Counted from the first letter of the stretch, positions 8,812 through 17,875 are shown. The stretch is 39,727 bases of DNA from Patescibacteria group bacterium (GCA_023487605.1 JAMDEE010000021.1:1-39727), one strand, 5' to 3'. The notes: a model not told the origin generated them from the letters alone. Translations and numbers: made by a program.

Positions 8812-9477
8812 CTATCCTTTGTCTGTCAGCATTATATTTTTGTGTTCTTTTTTCGACAGTGTTTTGGCTTGGTAAAGCATTTTATCTGCTCTGTCCAGAG
8901 ATTGTTTTACGGCATCCGGATCAAGATAGGCGGCTCCCGCGGCTATACTTATACCCCGTTGTGTAAATGAGGGCTCAAGTCTTTCGGTCCATAATGAATC
9001 TGCCCCCTCGATTTCTGTTTCGGGCAATACTATTGCAAATTCGTCTCCGCCTATTCTCGCGCCTACGTCAATTGTTCTTGTTGAGTTTCTTATAGCCAAG
9101 CCGACATCTTCAATTAGTTTGTTACCGGCTTCATGTCCCCTTGTATCATTTATTAATTTCAAGTTATTGGCATCCAGGTAAATTACGGTCGTTTTATGCC
9201 CGTGTCTTTTTGCTCTTTCCGCTTCCTCTCTCAATCTTCTCTCGAACCCGTTCCTGTTCAAAAGTCCTGTGACGCTGTCTATTTCTCCTTCTTCCTGTTT
9301 TTTTAACAATGCCCTCCCAAATTTATATCTGGCTTTTTTAAAGATACTTGTATCCGGTTCCAGCCCTGTAGATTTTAAAATTTCTCCGGCTTGTTGCCTG
9401 TGCGGAGAATATTGTTCCTTCAGTGCTCTAAACCAACCTTTGCTTTGGTGCTCGGAATTTAAGTTACTTTCGCTCAT
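8812..9477 (-). CDS. soluble GGDEF-domain diguanylate cyclase
   Basis: Predicted to make cyclic di-GMP from two GTP. 221 residues; the GGDEF domain spans about 66-215 with VTGLLNRNGF, the conserved LINDTRGHEAG, the intact GGDEF at 143-147, and ADKMLYQAK near the end. An inhibitory I-site RxxD (RTID, 134-137) sits exactly five residues before GGDEF, so product feedback control is likely. The second Asp of the usual DxD metal motif is Asn (LDANN). There is no membrane helix, signal peptide or sensory domain, only a short charged N-terminus. Start overlaps the gatB stop by 4 bp, so it is co-translated with tRNA amidation and dnaE. Confidence 0.9.
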   Translation of the reverse strand: MSESNLNSEHQSKGWFRALKEQYSPHRQQAGEILKSTGLEPDTSIFKKARYKFGRALLKKQEEGEIDSVTGLLNRNGFERRLREEAERAKRHGHKTTVIYLDANNLKLINDTRGHEAGNKLIEDVGLAIRNSTRTIDVGARIGGDEFAIVLPETEIEGADSLWTERLEPSFTQRGISIAAGAAYLDPDAVKQSLDRADKMLYQAKTLSKKEHKNIMLTDKG

Positions 9478-10829
9478 TTTAATTCCTCCAAAATTAACTT
9501 TCTCAATACTTCGGTATCTATTTTCTTTCTGAGTATATACATTACCTGACCGATTATAAACTGAATGACAGAACCTTTACCTTTTTTGTAATCTGCTGTG
9601 ACTTGAGGATTGTCTTTGAGGATCTTTCTAACTATCTCTTTTAGTTCTTCGGGATTAACATCATTGGTTTTTGAGCTTTTAACAATTTCCCCGATAAGTT
9701 TGGCAGGTAAAATTTCCGTGATGTTTATTTTTTTATTAATTAAGTAATTTGCAACCTGTTTTGCCGTCAGGTTATGATTCTTTCCGGAGCTTACCGCTTC
9801 TTCAAAATAGTCTGCGGTTTCTCTGTCCTTTGTAAGAGTTAGACTGTCCGCTTTGGGAAGGGAATATTCTTTTTCGAATCTTTTTATTTTTTTATCTGGC
9901 AACTCGGGCATTCGGGATTTGAGGCTTAATATTTGAGTCTCTGTCCAGCAAACCGGAGGAATATCGGGTTCGGGAAAATATCTGTAATCGTTTGCCTCTT
10001 CTTTTATTCTTTGCGAGACGGTTGAAGACGTTTTTTCCACGAATCCGCGGGTTTCCTGCAAAGGCGTTTCTCCTTGTTCCAGGATTTCCGCCTGCCTTTT
10101 TATTTCGTAATCGATTGCTTTGCCGACAAAAGCGAATGAGTTGATGTTCTTGACCTCTACTTTGTATGGAGGCAGCCGGTTGCCGGTTGCCGGTTGCCGA
10201 TTAGTGATTTTATGAAGGGATATATTCGGTTCAAGCCTCATATTGCCTTTTTCCATGTCGGCATTGGAAACGTCAAGATATCTTACAATTTGCTGAAGTT
10301 TTTGCAGGTACTCTTTAACTTCGTCTGCCGTTTCGAAATCGGGTTCGGTGACAATTTCTACCAGCGGGACTCCGCTTCTATTAAAATCAATTAAAGAATA
10401 ATTTTGATTTTTGGTTTCTGATTTTTGGTTTTCAAATTGATGCAACAATTTGGCCGTGTCTTCCTCCATGTGGACTCTGGTTATTCCGATTTTCTTGCCG
10501 CTTTCGAGTGTAATGTGCCCGTTAACGCAGAATGGCTGGTCGTATTGGGAAATCTGGTAACCCTTGGGAAGGTCGGGATAAAAATAATTTTTTCTGTCAA
10601 ATTTGCTGAACATTGGAATATCACAGTTTAATGCCAGGCCTATTTTTACACACCATTCTATGGCTTTTTGATTGGGGACGGGAAGCGCTCCGGGGAGTCC
10701 CAGACATACGGGACACGTGTGGGAGTTCGGTTCTTGCCCGAAATAATCGGCGCTGCAAGAGCAAAACATTTTTGAATCGGTTTTAAGTTCGACGTGCACT
10801 TCGAGACCGATTATTGTTTTATAACCCAT
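9474..10829 (-). CDS. gatB: Asp/Glu-tRNA amidotransferase subunit B
   Basis: tRNA-binding kinase/transamidation subunit of GatCAB, which converts misacylated Glu-tRNA(Gln) or Asp-tRNA(Asn). GLEVHVELKT, the zinc-type cysteines (FCSCS and CPVCLGLPG), and SLIDFNRSGVPLVEIVTEPD are typical; the C-terminal YqeY-like domain ends the protein. I chose the ATG at 10829 rather than the one 15 bases upstream, because AAAGGA lies six bases before it; it overlaps gatA by 11 bp. Two surface loops contain extra residues encoded by 7-bp-period repeats (QFENQKSETKNQ and NRQPATGNRLP), which look like expansions the frame has tolerated. Confidence 0.95.
   Translation of the reverse strand: MGYKTIIGLEVHVELKTDSKMFCSCSADYFGQEPNSHTCPVCLGLPGALPVPNQKAIEWCVKIGLALNCDIPMFSKFDRKNYFYPDLPKGYQISQYDQPFCVNGHITLESGKKIGITRVHMEEDTAKLLHQFENQKSETKNQNYSLIDFNRSGVPLVEIVTEPDFETADEVKEYLQKLQQIVRYLDVSNADMEKGNMRLEPNISLHKITNRQPATGNRLPPYKVEVKNINSFAFVGKAIDYEIKRQAEILEQGETPLQETRGFVEKTSSTVSQRIKEEANDYRYFPEPDIPPVCWTETQILSLKSRMPELPDKKIKRFEKEYSLPKADSLTLTKDRETADYFEEAVSSGKNHNLTAKQVANYLINKKINITEILPAKLIGEIVKSSKTNDVNPEELKEIVRKILKDNPQVTADYKKGKGSVIQFIIGQVMYILRKKIDTEVLRKLILEELK
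10174..10199. repeat. heptanucleotide tandem repeat inside gatB (GCCGGTT units)
   Basis: Three perfect copies of GCCGGTT plus GCCG in a row on the plus strand (AACCGGC on the coding strand). Three units are 21 bp, so the frame is kept, giving NRQPATGNRLP in a loop between the conserved MRLEPNISL and YKVEVKNINSF segments where GatB homologues are usually shorter. Seen directly; the expansion origin is an inference. Confidence 0.9.
10406..10433. repeat. second heptanucleotide array inside gatB
   Basis: Coding-strand units GAAAACC, AAAAATC, AGAAACC, AAAAATC follow one another with an exact 7-bp period; a fifth degenerate unit AAAATTA follows. They encode the loop ENQKSETKNQ just before YSLIDFNRSG. 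As with the other array 200 bp away, the site is a variable loop. Confidence 0.8.
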
Positions 10830-12231
10830 ATGGATTCCTTTCATGCCAGTTATGGTTTATTTCATAATGCTGTCCTATCCTGAAAAGAAGACTTTCCGAA
10901 AAGTGGGGCCCCAGAATTTGCATTCCAACCGGCAGCCCGTCTATGAAGCCTATGGGGACGGAAAGTCCGGGAATGCCTGCCAAATTTATGGGAGCGGCAA
11001 AAACGTCGGACAGGTACATTTTTAAAGGATCATTTACTTTTTCCCCTAATTTCCAGGGCATAGTGGGTGATACCGGCGCAATTATCGCATCGACTTTTTC
11101 GAATGCATTGTCAAAATCCTGTTTTATCAGCGTTCTGACCCTCATTGCTTTTTTATAATAGGCATCGTAGTAGCCAACGGAAAGTGTAAACGTCCCGAGC
11201 ATTATTCTTCTTTTTGCCTCGTCTCCGAATGTTTCCCTGGCGTTTCCAAACCTTATTCCGTCGTAACGGGCCAGGTTTGATGACACTTCGGCCGGCTGGA
11301 TAATATAATAAGTTGCTATGGCGTATTCGGTATTGGGAAGGGAAATGTCTATAATTTGCGCGCCTTCCTTTTCGTAAAATTTAATTGCCTTTTCTATTTC
11401 TTCTTTTATTTTTTTATCTAAACCTTCTATAAAATATTCTTTTGGTATGCCTATCTTTAGCCCTTTTACGCCTTTATTTAAGTCTTTGGCATAGTCTAAA
11501 ACTTCAACAGGAGGGGTAGTTGCATCTAATTCATCTTTTCCTGCGGTAACATTCAAAAGAGACGCACTGTCTTCAACTGTTTTTGTGAAATGTCCTATCG
11601 AATCCAGCGAGGAGGCCATCGCGATAATGCCGTACCTGCTCACCCTTCCGTAAGTGGGTTTTATGCCCACGGTATTCGTAAAGCTCGCGGGAAGCCTGAT
11701 AGACCCGCCCGTGTCGGTGCCTGTTGCGGCAAGAGCCATACCTGCCGTTACGCTCACTGCGGAGCCGCTGCTTGACCCTCCGGGTATGTATGCTTCGTTC
11801 CACGGGTTTTTAGTGGGTCCGAAGTCCGAATTTTCACCGCTTGAACCGTGCGCCCATGCGTCGCAATTGGCTTTGCCAACTATGACTGCTCCCGCGTTCT
11901 TCAATTTTTTTACGACCGTTGCGTCGTAAGGGGGTATATAATCATCCAAAACTTTTGATGCCGCTGTTGTTCTAATTCCTTTGGTTGAAAAAAGGTCTTT
12001 GAGAGCTATAGGAATTCCCAGTAAAGGTAAATCCTGCCGGTTGGCAATTAATTTGTCGGCTTTTTTTGCCTGCTCCGTTGCTTCTTTTTCGGACAGAGTT
12101 AAGAAAACATTCAGGTTTGTGTTTCTTTTTTTTATTTCTTCAAAGCACGAATTCAAAAGGTCTACGGAAGAAAATTGTTTTTCTTTTAGCCCTTTTTTTG
12201 CCTGCTTGATAGAAAGATGGCTTAGTTTCAT
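10819..12231 (-). CDS. gatA: Asp/Glu-tRNA amidotransferase subunit A
   Basis: Amidase subunit of GatCAB; it releases ammonia from glutamine. 470 residues, normal length. The amidase signature is complete: catalytic Lys in PIALKDLFST, cis-Ser in GGSSSGSAVSV and nucleophilic Ser in TGTDTGGSIRLPAS. ATG overlaps the gatC stop (ATGA), and the 3' end contains the ribosome binding site of gatB. Confidence 0.97.
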   Translation of the reverse strand: MKLSHLSIKQAKKGLKEKQFSSVDLLNSCFEEIKKRNTNLNVFLTLSEKEATEQAKKADKLIANRQDLPLLGIPIALKDLFSTKGIRTTAASKVLDDYIPPYDATVVKKLKNAGAVIVGKANCDAWAHGSSGENSDFGPTKNPWNEAYIPGGSSSGSAVSVTAGMALAATGTDTGGSIRLPASFTNTVGIKPTYGRVSRYGIIAMASSLDSIGHFTKTVEDSASLLNVTAGKDELDATTPPVEVLDYAKDLNKGVKGLKIGIPKEYFIEGLDKKIKEEIEKAIKFYEKEGAQIIDISLPNTEYAIATYYIIQPAEVSSNLARYDGIRFGNARETFGDEAKRRIMLGTFTLSVGYYDAYYKKAMRVRTLIKQDFDNAFEKVDAIIAPVSPTMPWKLGEKVNDPLKMYLSDVFAAPINLAGIPGLSVPIGFIDGLPVGMQILGPHFSESLLFRIGQHYEINHNWHERNPYGL

Positions 12232-12509
12232 TGTTCTAAAATTGCTTTAACCTTAAAAAATCCGTTAGTTTGGGATTTGGCGTTTGCCATTGCATCTTTT
12301 TGAGACAAAGAAGGGGAGGCAACATCATTTCTCGTTACATTTTCCAAGCCTGTTGTCTGGCTTGTTTCTTCTATATTTTCGGTTTTTACCTCCTTAAGTT
12401 TTTCAATGTAATCAAGGATAGCCGAAAGCTGGGATTCATACTTTTTAGTCTCATTTTCTTTAAGGGGTAAGCTTGCAAGTTTTGCTATGTGGGAAACGTT
12501 GATTTTCAT
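12228..12509 (-). CDS. gatC: Asp/Glu-tRNA amidotransferase subunit C
   Basis: Small belt subunit that joins GatA and GatB. 93 residues, normal length. The N-terminus VSHIAKLASLPLKENETKKYESQLSAIL matches the family pattern (HIAxLAxLxLxxxE), and the middle DVASPSLSQKDAMANA corresponds to the conserved RxDxxxxSLxxxxxLxNA region. The gene ends in TGA overlapping gatA, one of the proofs that TGA is a stop here. Confidence 0.93.
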   Translation of the reverse strand: MKINVSHIAKLASLPLKENETKKYESQLSAILDYIEKLKEVKTENIEETSQTTGLENVTRNDVASPSLSQKDAMANAKSQTNGFFKVKAILEQ

Positions 12510-12517
12510 TGAGGTTA

Positions 12518-13306
12518 TTATATTGCAACGGATAGTCTTTTGGCAATTACTTTCCTTGCCTTTTCTTCCAAAGAGTCATCCAGTTTTTCCAGTTCAAATT
12601 TTTTACCGTACTTTAATTCCAAGGCAGTTTTTATCAGATAGTCTGCAAGCAACGGATTTTTGGGAAGAACCGGACCGTGGAAATACGTACCTATGGAATT
12701 TTTATAAATGGCACCTTCTTCTTTAGCGCTGTCGTTACTTCCGAACCCTTTCAATACTTTTCCCAAAGGCTTAATTCCTTTGCCCAAAATTGTCCGTCCG
12801 CCGTGGTTTTCAAAACCGATAAGGATAGTTGTTTTGCCGAATAAATTCTTTGCATCAATTGCAATATTCCCTATTAACCGCTCTCTTCCCGGGTTCTGGG
12901 TATACATATTCAAAATTCCAAGTTGGGGTAACTTATTCCCGTTTGCTGTTTTATAATACTCCCCCAGATATTGAAATCCCCCGCAAATATACAGTCCGGG
13001 AATTCCGTTTTCGACCATTGCTTTGAACGTTTTCTTTTTATCCTTCAAGTCTTTTGCCACAACTTCCTGCTGGGTATCTTGTGCGCCGCCCATCAAAAGC
13101 AAATCGCAGGACAAAAAGTCTTTATCGGAAGTCCCAATTCCGATTTCTTTAATTTCTGTTTTGATGCCGCGCCATTGGCAGCGTTTTTGTAAAACAATTA
13201 CGTTTCCCCTGTCTCCGTAAGTATTCATCAGGTCCGGATATAGCCAGCCGATTCTTAGAGAATAAGGCTTAGCGCCCGGCGTGTAGTTTGATTTAGGATT
13301 TGTCAT
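12518..13306 (-). CDS. gatD: lipid II isoglutaminyl synthase, glutamine amidotransferase subunit
   Basis: Partner of MurT; supplies ammonia to amidate the D-Glu of the peptidoglycan stem peptide. 262 residues, class I CobB/CobQ-like fold. The N-terminal YPDLMNTYGDRGN and FENHGGRT motifs are diagnostic of GatD. Catalytic Cys is C108 in LYICGGFQ and the His is H210 in GTYFHGPVLPKNP. Its start overlaps the murT stop by 4 bp, the same pairing as in Firmicutes and Actinobacteria. This gatD is unrelated to gatCAB next door despite the name. Confidence 0.93.
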   Translation of the reverse strand: MTNPKSNYTPGAKPYSLRIGWLYPDLMNTYGDRGNVIVLQKRCQWRGIKTEIKEIGIGTSDKDFLSCDLLLMGGAQDTQQEVVAKDLKDKKKTFKAMVENGIPGLYICGGFQYLGEYYKTANGNKLPQLGILNMYTQNPGRERLIGNIAIDAKNLFGKTTILIGFENHGGRTILGKGIKPLGKVLKGFGSNDSAKEEGAIYKNSIGTYFHGPVLPKNPLLADYLIKTALELKYGKKFELEKLDDSLEEKARKVIAKRLSVAI

Positions 13307-14586
13307 AAAATTTTCTTTCCCGTTAAAATTTTTCTTACTTCAAGCATAGCCGAGTATGTAGGCAGAACAAATAAAGTTTCGCCTCTAGGCAGATTAATTA
13401 AAGATTCTTTTACCGCTTCGTTTAAATCCTCAAAAGTTTTGTGTTTAATACAGGAATATTTCAGCCTTAAGCCCATATCATAAGCCCGGTCGCCGGCTGC
13501 AAATATTTCAATTTTAGGGCCGATAAAAATTTCAAAATCAACATCCCAAATCCATGAAACATCCCTCCCGTCGGGAATTCTGTCGTTAAGAGCTAGTAAA
13601 AGATATTTTGCTCCAAGAGCGTTTATTGTCCTCAGTGATTCGTTAAAGCTCGTTGGATTTTTTGCCAGAAAAAATTTTACTTTTTTATCTTTTATTGTAA
13701 TTTCTTCCTGCCTTCCGAATGCGGGTTTAAAATCAAGAAGAGATTTGTCGATATTTGTTTGGCTTATGCCTATTTCCTTTGCCAAAAGTACAGCAGCCAA
13801 AACGTTATACATGTTATATACGCCTTCAAGGGGATAAACGCTGTTTTTTTCGCTATCTAACTGTGGTCTTTTAAGCCCGCACTTGGGGCATGACCAGTTT
13901 CCAAGATGAGAATAGTAAACGGGATCAATAACAAGTCTCGTGGAACACTTGGGGCAAAGAATCGAATCTGCAGCGTCTTGGGGTAAATCCGTTTTTAGAG
14001 AAGAATTGTTCAGGCCAAAATATAACCTCTTTATAGAGGGCTGCATCCCCAGATATGCTATTTGGGGATCATCCGCGTTTAAAATAAACTTTGTTTTATC
14101 TATTATTTTCACGTAGACCTCAGCCCAGTTATTAAGGATGGTATTTATCTCCCCGTATCTGTCGAGCTGGTCACGAAAAAGGTTAAGGGCAATCAGATAA
14201 TCGGGCTTAATTTTTTGGCTTACCCGTGTCAGTGCGTTTTCATCTATTTCAAATATTGCAAAGTTTTTTTTAATTTTCCCAAAGATATCGGATTCAATAA
14301 TCAGCGAGGACGCAATTCCGTTTAGCAAGTTTGCTCCTGATTTATTTAAAAAAACGCTTTTGCCGTTTTTCTCCAGAATTGTTTCTATTAATTTTGCAGT
14401 AGTAGTTTTACCGTTGGTTCCTGTTATAAAAACTATTTTGGTATTAGAGTTTTTTAAAATGTCCGAAACAAAATTCTTATTTAAGGAAAGTGCGATATGC
14501 CCCGGCCACGTGGATCCGTTGCCCAAGTTTAGACTTTTACTGATAAAAGATATAAGTTTTCCTAAAACTATTAATACTATATTCAT
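13303..14586 (-). CDS. murT: lipid II isoglutaminyl synthase, Mur-ligase subunit
   Basis: ATP-dependent Mur-ligase-fold subunit that activates the alpha-carboxyl of D-iso-Glu in lipid II for amidation. 427 residues. P-loop GTNGKTT is at 56-62. A four-cysteine zinc ribbon is inserted in the central domain (C211, C214, C233, C236), a hallmark of MurT absent from MurC-F. The N-terminus carries a hydrophobic segment (IVLIVLGKLISFI). Transcribed just before gatD. The pair implies real peptidoglycan with amidated stem peptides. Confidence 0.93.
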   Translation of the reverse strand: MNIVLIVLGKLISFISKSLNLGNGSTWPGHIALSLNKNFVSDILKNSNTKIVFITGTNGKTTTAKLIETILEKNGKSVFLNKSGANLLNGIASSLIIESDIFGKIKKNFAIFEIDENALTRVSQKIKPDYLIALNLFRDQLDRYGEINTILNNWAEVYVKIIDKTKFILNADDPQIAYLGMQPSIKRLYFGLNNSSLKTDLPQDAADSILCPKCSTRLVIDPVYYSHLGNWSCPKCGLKRPQLDSEKNSVYPLEGVYNMYNVLAAVLLAKEIGISQTNIDKSLLDFKPAFGRQEEITIKDKKVKFFLAKNPTSFNESLRTINALGAKYLLLALNDRIPDGRDVSWIWDVDFEIFIGPKIEIFAAGDRAYDMGLRLKYSCIKHKTFEDLNEAVKESLINLPRGETLFVLPTYSAMLEVRKILTGKKIL

Positions 14587-14626
14587 CTTGTTATTTTTTT
14601 GGCAGGTTCAGGGCGATGATCGTCTG

Positions 14627-15532
14627 TTACATTTCCCGAAGTGCTTTTATCCTCTCCTCAATTGGCGGATGCGTATCGAAAAGGGAAGCAAACCATGATT
14701 TTGCCGATTTGCCTTTAAATGGGTTTACTATAAAAAGATGGGCGGTTGCATTATTGGCGGTTTTTAAAACGGTTGGGTCTTTTGATATTTTTTCCAACGC
14801 ACTTGCCAAGCCTTCGGGATAACGGGTTAATAATGCACCCGAAGCATCTGCCAGAAATTCACGCTTTCTTGAGACTGCCAGCTGAATTAAGGTTGCAGCG
14901 ATAGGCGAGAGAATAGCAAAAACAATTCCTATTAAAAGAAATATTGCTTGGATGTTATTGCCTCCGCGGTCCTCTCTGTTTCCCCCGAATCCGCCGAACC
15001 AAAGCTGTTGCATAAAAAGATTTGCTAATAGTGCTATAAAGCCTACAAGTATTGCAACAACTCCCATAAGCCTTATATCGTAATTTTTTACATGGGACAG
15101 TTCGTGGGCAATTACTCCTTCCAACTCAACTTTATCCAGCTTGTTTAATATACCGCTTGTTACGCAGACAATAGCATGCTTAGGGTCTCTTCCTGTTGCA
15201 AAAGCATTCGGGGACAGGTCATTGATAATATATATTCTGGGCATAGGAAGCCCGTCTCCTATGCATAAATTTTCTACGGTTCTGAATAATTCCGGGTCAT
15301 CCGATTTTTTAATTTCTTTTGCTCCCGAAGTGGCAAGTACTAATTTATCCGAATAGTAATAGCTTCCAATGCTTGTTAAACCCGCAAAAATAAGGGCAAA
15401 CCCTACAAGAGATAAGCCGTATCCCAGCGCCCGGCTGAATACATAAACTATTGTAGTTATAAAAATAACAAACAACAACATTATTATCCAAGTCTTGGTT
15501 TTATTGGATGAAATAGACGAATACACTTTCAT
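14627..15532 (-). CDS. htpX: HtpX-type membrane zinc metalloprotease (M48B)
   Basis: Quality-control protease of membrane proteins. 301 residues. Two membrane helices near the N-terminus (about 15-35 and 36-55) are followed by HELSHVKNYD with the HExxH zinc site, further membrane segments (VAILVGFIALLANLF and IFLLIGIVFAILSPIAATLIQLAV), and the third zinc ligand in KREFLADASGA. The gene lies 6 bp after lemA, the common lemA-htpX pairing. Confidence 0.95.
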   Translation of the reverse strand: MKVYSSISSNKTKTWIIMLLFVIFITTIVYVFSRALGYGLSLVGFALIFAGLTSIGSYYYSDKLVLATSGAKEIKKSDDPELFRTVENLCIGDGLPMPRIYIINDLSPNAFATGRDPKHAIVCVTSGILNKLDKVELEGVIAHELSHVKNYDIRLMGVVAILVGFIALLANLFMQQLWFGGFGGNREDRGGNNIQAIFLLIGIVFAILSPIAATLIQLAVSRKREFLADASGALLTRYPEGLASALEKISKDPTVLKTANNATAHLFIVNPFKGKSAKSWFASLFDTHPPIEERIKALREM

Positions 15533-15538
15533 GGTATT

Positions 15539-16090
15539 TTAAAAACTCACCTTTACGGGTTGTTTTTCCTCTTCCGTTGTGCCGAAGAATTCCGCTTCTT
15601 TAAAGTTAAGAAATCTTGCCAAAAATACATTAGGGAAAACTTTTAACTTGGTGTTGTACTCCATAACCATGCCGTTGTAAAACTGTCTTGCATAAGCAAT
15701 TTTATTTTCGGTATCGGATAATTCTTCCTGAAGCTCCATAAAATTCTGGCTCGCTTTAAGGTCGGGGTAATTTTCCGCAACTGCAAAGATTGATTTTAGA
15801 GTTTCCGACAATTGATTGTTGGCAGAAGCCTTTTCCATAGCACCTTTTGCAGAGACCAGACTCGCTCTCTCTTTTGTTACTTTTTCAAAAAGTTCTCTCT
15901 CGTGCTTTGCATAACCCTTAACCGTTTCTACTAAGTTTGGGATTAAATCGGCCCTTCTTTTCAGTTGAACGTCTATCTGGGAGAAAGCTTCCGAAACTCT
16001 CATTTTGGTGACTATGAGAGTGTTGTACAAATACCAAACAAATCCTGCGATTATTACTACCGCTAAAATAATATATATGCTACTGTTCAT
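15539..16090 (-). CDS. lemA: LemA family membrane protein
   Basis: 183 residues: one N-terminal membrane helix (about 3-23) and a helical cytoplasmic or extracellular body with RRADLIPNLVETVKGYAKHE and ENYPDLKASQNFMELQEELSDTENKIAYARQFYN (given in part), both diagnostic of LemA. The biochemical role is not settled; the fixed neighbourhood with htpX suggests a link to membrane proteostasis. Strong ribosome binding site AAGGAGGTGAG just before the ATG. Confidence 0.95.
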   Translation of the reverse strand: MNSSIYIILAVVIIAGFVWYLYNTLIVTKMRVSEAFSQIDVQLKRRADLIPNLVETVKGYAKHERELFEKVTKERASLVSAKGAMEKASANNQLSETLKSIFAVAENYPDLKASQNFMELQEELSDTENKIAYARQFYNGMVMEYNTKLKVFPNVFLARFLNFKEAEFFGTTEEEKQPVKVSF

Positions 16091-16102
16091 TTACTCACCT
16101 CC

Positions 16103-17875
16103 TTAGCTTGATAACCACTTAGCAAATTCATTATACGATAAAGTATTAAGGATGTCACTTTTCTTTGCCCAGCCCTTTCTGGCAGTTGAAACCCCGAATT
16201 TTTCCAGATCCATTTGCCATAGGGAGTGACTGTCGGTGTTTATTACCATTTTTACCTCTGCCTCAACAGCCATTTTTACGATTTGGTAAGGAAGATCCAG
16301 ACGCCCCGGCCAGCTGTTGATTTCCAAAGCTTTATTATATTTTTTGCAGAATTCAAATATTTTATCCCAGTCAAGTTCGTATCCTTCTCTTTCGTTAAGC
16401 ATCCTTCCTGTAGGGTGGGCGAGTATTTTTGCTTTTTTATGGGATAATCCTTTGATAACCCTTTTGGTCATTGCATCTTTATTCATATTAAATACGCTAT
16501 GAATAGAAACGATAGATGCGTCCAGAATATCAAACGATTTTTTACCGATTGCAAGGTCACCATTGGGTAAAATGTCTGTTTCGAGCAACTTAAATATATG
16601 AAAACTTTTATTACTCTCTAAAAGTTGTTCAATTTCTTCATTTCGTCTTTTAATCAAGCTATAAATTTGTCTGTCAGAGTGTTTAGAAATACTGGGGTTG
16701 TGCTCGGAAAATGCCATATATTCGTATTTGAGCGCTTTAGCTTTAATTATCATTTCCTGCATTGAATTCTTTCCCAAATCGTGACTTGGTTCGATTGGAA
16801 AGCTTGAGTGTAAATGCAAATCCCCTTTGATGTCGTTTTCATCAACCAGTATGGGAAGTTTATTTACCGCCGCCAGTTCAATTTCACCGGTGTTTTCCCT
16901 AATTTCGGGGGGAATCCATTCCATTCCGATTCCATGGTAAAATTGCTCTTCTGTTGCAAAATCATCCGTTTCCCATTTTCCATTCCCTGTCCTTTTTTTA
17001 ATTCCGTATTCGGATAAGGACAGTCCTTTTTTAAGGGCGAATTCCCTAAGATGCACGTTGTGGTTCTTGCTCCCGGTAAAATGTTGCAGAAGCGAGCCGA
17101 AGCTTTGCGGAGGCTGTGTCATTAAGTCTATTTGGGTGCCTCCGGACACCAAGATTGAAGAAGTTGCGCTGCCTTTTTCTATAATTCTTTCTTTGCTTGG
17201 ATATAACGTAAAATATTCAATTACTTTCCGGGGTTCATTTGTTGCTACCGCTATATCTATATCTCCAACCGTGGGCATTCTTCTTCTAAGGCTGCCAAGA
17301 GGCTCAACCCTGATTACGTCTTTGGATTTTTTTAGATACAGAACCAGTTTTTCGGCGATTTCCATTGCATACGGCAGAGTCATTCTGGTTGTTTTGCCTT
17401 TGCCGAGGCGAAACTCCGATATTGCCCTTAATATATCGCTTTGAGATTTTTCTCCAAAACCTTCAAGCTTTGCGATTTTACCCGCTTTTCCCATTTTTTC
17501 GATATCTTCAATAACGGTTTTTGGATTTTTCAAACCAAATTCATTGACGAGTTTGTATGCTTTTTTGGGCCCAAAACTTGGTATATCCAAAAGAGGAAAA
17601 ACAGCCTCGGAAATACCGTCTAAGGCCCAATTAAATTGCTTTACTTCACCTTTTTTAAATAACTCTTCAAGGTGGGAACCGATAGTCGTGCCTATTCCCG
17701 GTAGAGTGTTAAGCTTATTATCTTTATAGAGATCACTAATTTCCGTGGTCAGATTGGAAACTATTTCCGCTGCTTTATGGTAGGCAATTATCTGAAAACG
17801 AAATTTCTTTTCATCTTTTATCGTATAGGCAGCGGCCACATTTCTTAAGAGCTTTGCAATTTCTCTGTTGCTCAT
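16103..17875 (-). CDS. polX: DNA polymerase/3'-5' exonuclease PolX
   Basis: Gap-filling repair polymerase with a C-terminal PHP nuclease. About 590 residues. Helix-hairpin-helix motifs LPGIGTTIGSHLEELF and IPSFGPKKAYKLVNEFG lie in the N-terminal half; the nucleotidyltransferase site is GDIDIAVAT with a third Asp in GTQIDLM. The PHP domain starts at DLHLHSSF and includes FSEHNPSIS, HPTGRM, LEINSWPGR and NTDSHS. I take the ATG at 17875 (MSNREIAKLLRNVA, the family start); a further in-frame ATG at 17899 adds eight atypical residues. It is the first gene of the long minus-strand run. Confidence 0.93.
   Translation of the reverse strand: MSNREIAKLLRNVAAAYTIKDEKKFRFQIIAYHKAAEIVSNLTTEISDLYKDNKLNTLPGIGTTIGSHLEELFKKGEVKQFNWALDGISEAVFPLLDIPSFGPKKAYKLVNEFGLKNPKTVIEDIEKMGKAGKIAKLEGFGEKSQSDILRAISEFRLGKGKTTRMTLPYAMEIAEKLVLYLKKSKDVIRVEPLGSLRRRMPTVGDIDIAVATNEPRKVIEYFTLYPSKERIIEKGSATSSILVSGGTQIDLMTQPPQSFGSLLQHFTGSKNHNVHLREFALKKGLSLSEYGIKKRTGNGKWETDDFATEEQFYHGIGMEWIPPEIRENTGEIELAAVNKLPILVDENDIKGDLHLHSSFPIEPSHDLGKNSMQEMIIKAKALKYEYMAFSEHNPSISKHSDRQIYSLIKRRNEEIEQLLESNKSFHIFKLLETDILPNGDLAIGKKSFDILDASIVSIHSVFNMNKDAMTKRVIKGLSHKKAKILAHPTGRMLNEREGYELDWDKIFEFCKKYNKALEINSWPGRLDLPYQIVKMAVEAEVKMVINTDSHSLWQMDLEKFGVSTARKGWAKKSDILNTLSYNEFAKWLSS

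Noticed and set aside
11573..11803. 76-aa minus-strand ORF and many similar antisense ORFs
   Set aside because: They lie inside well-identified genes in other frames and show no protein-like composition or ribosome binding site.
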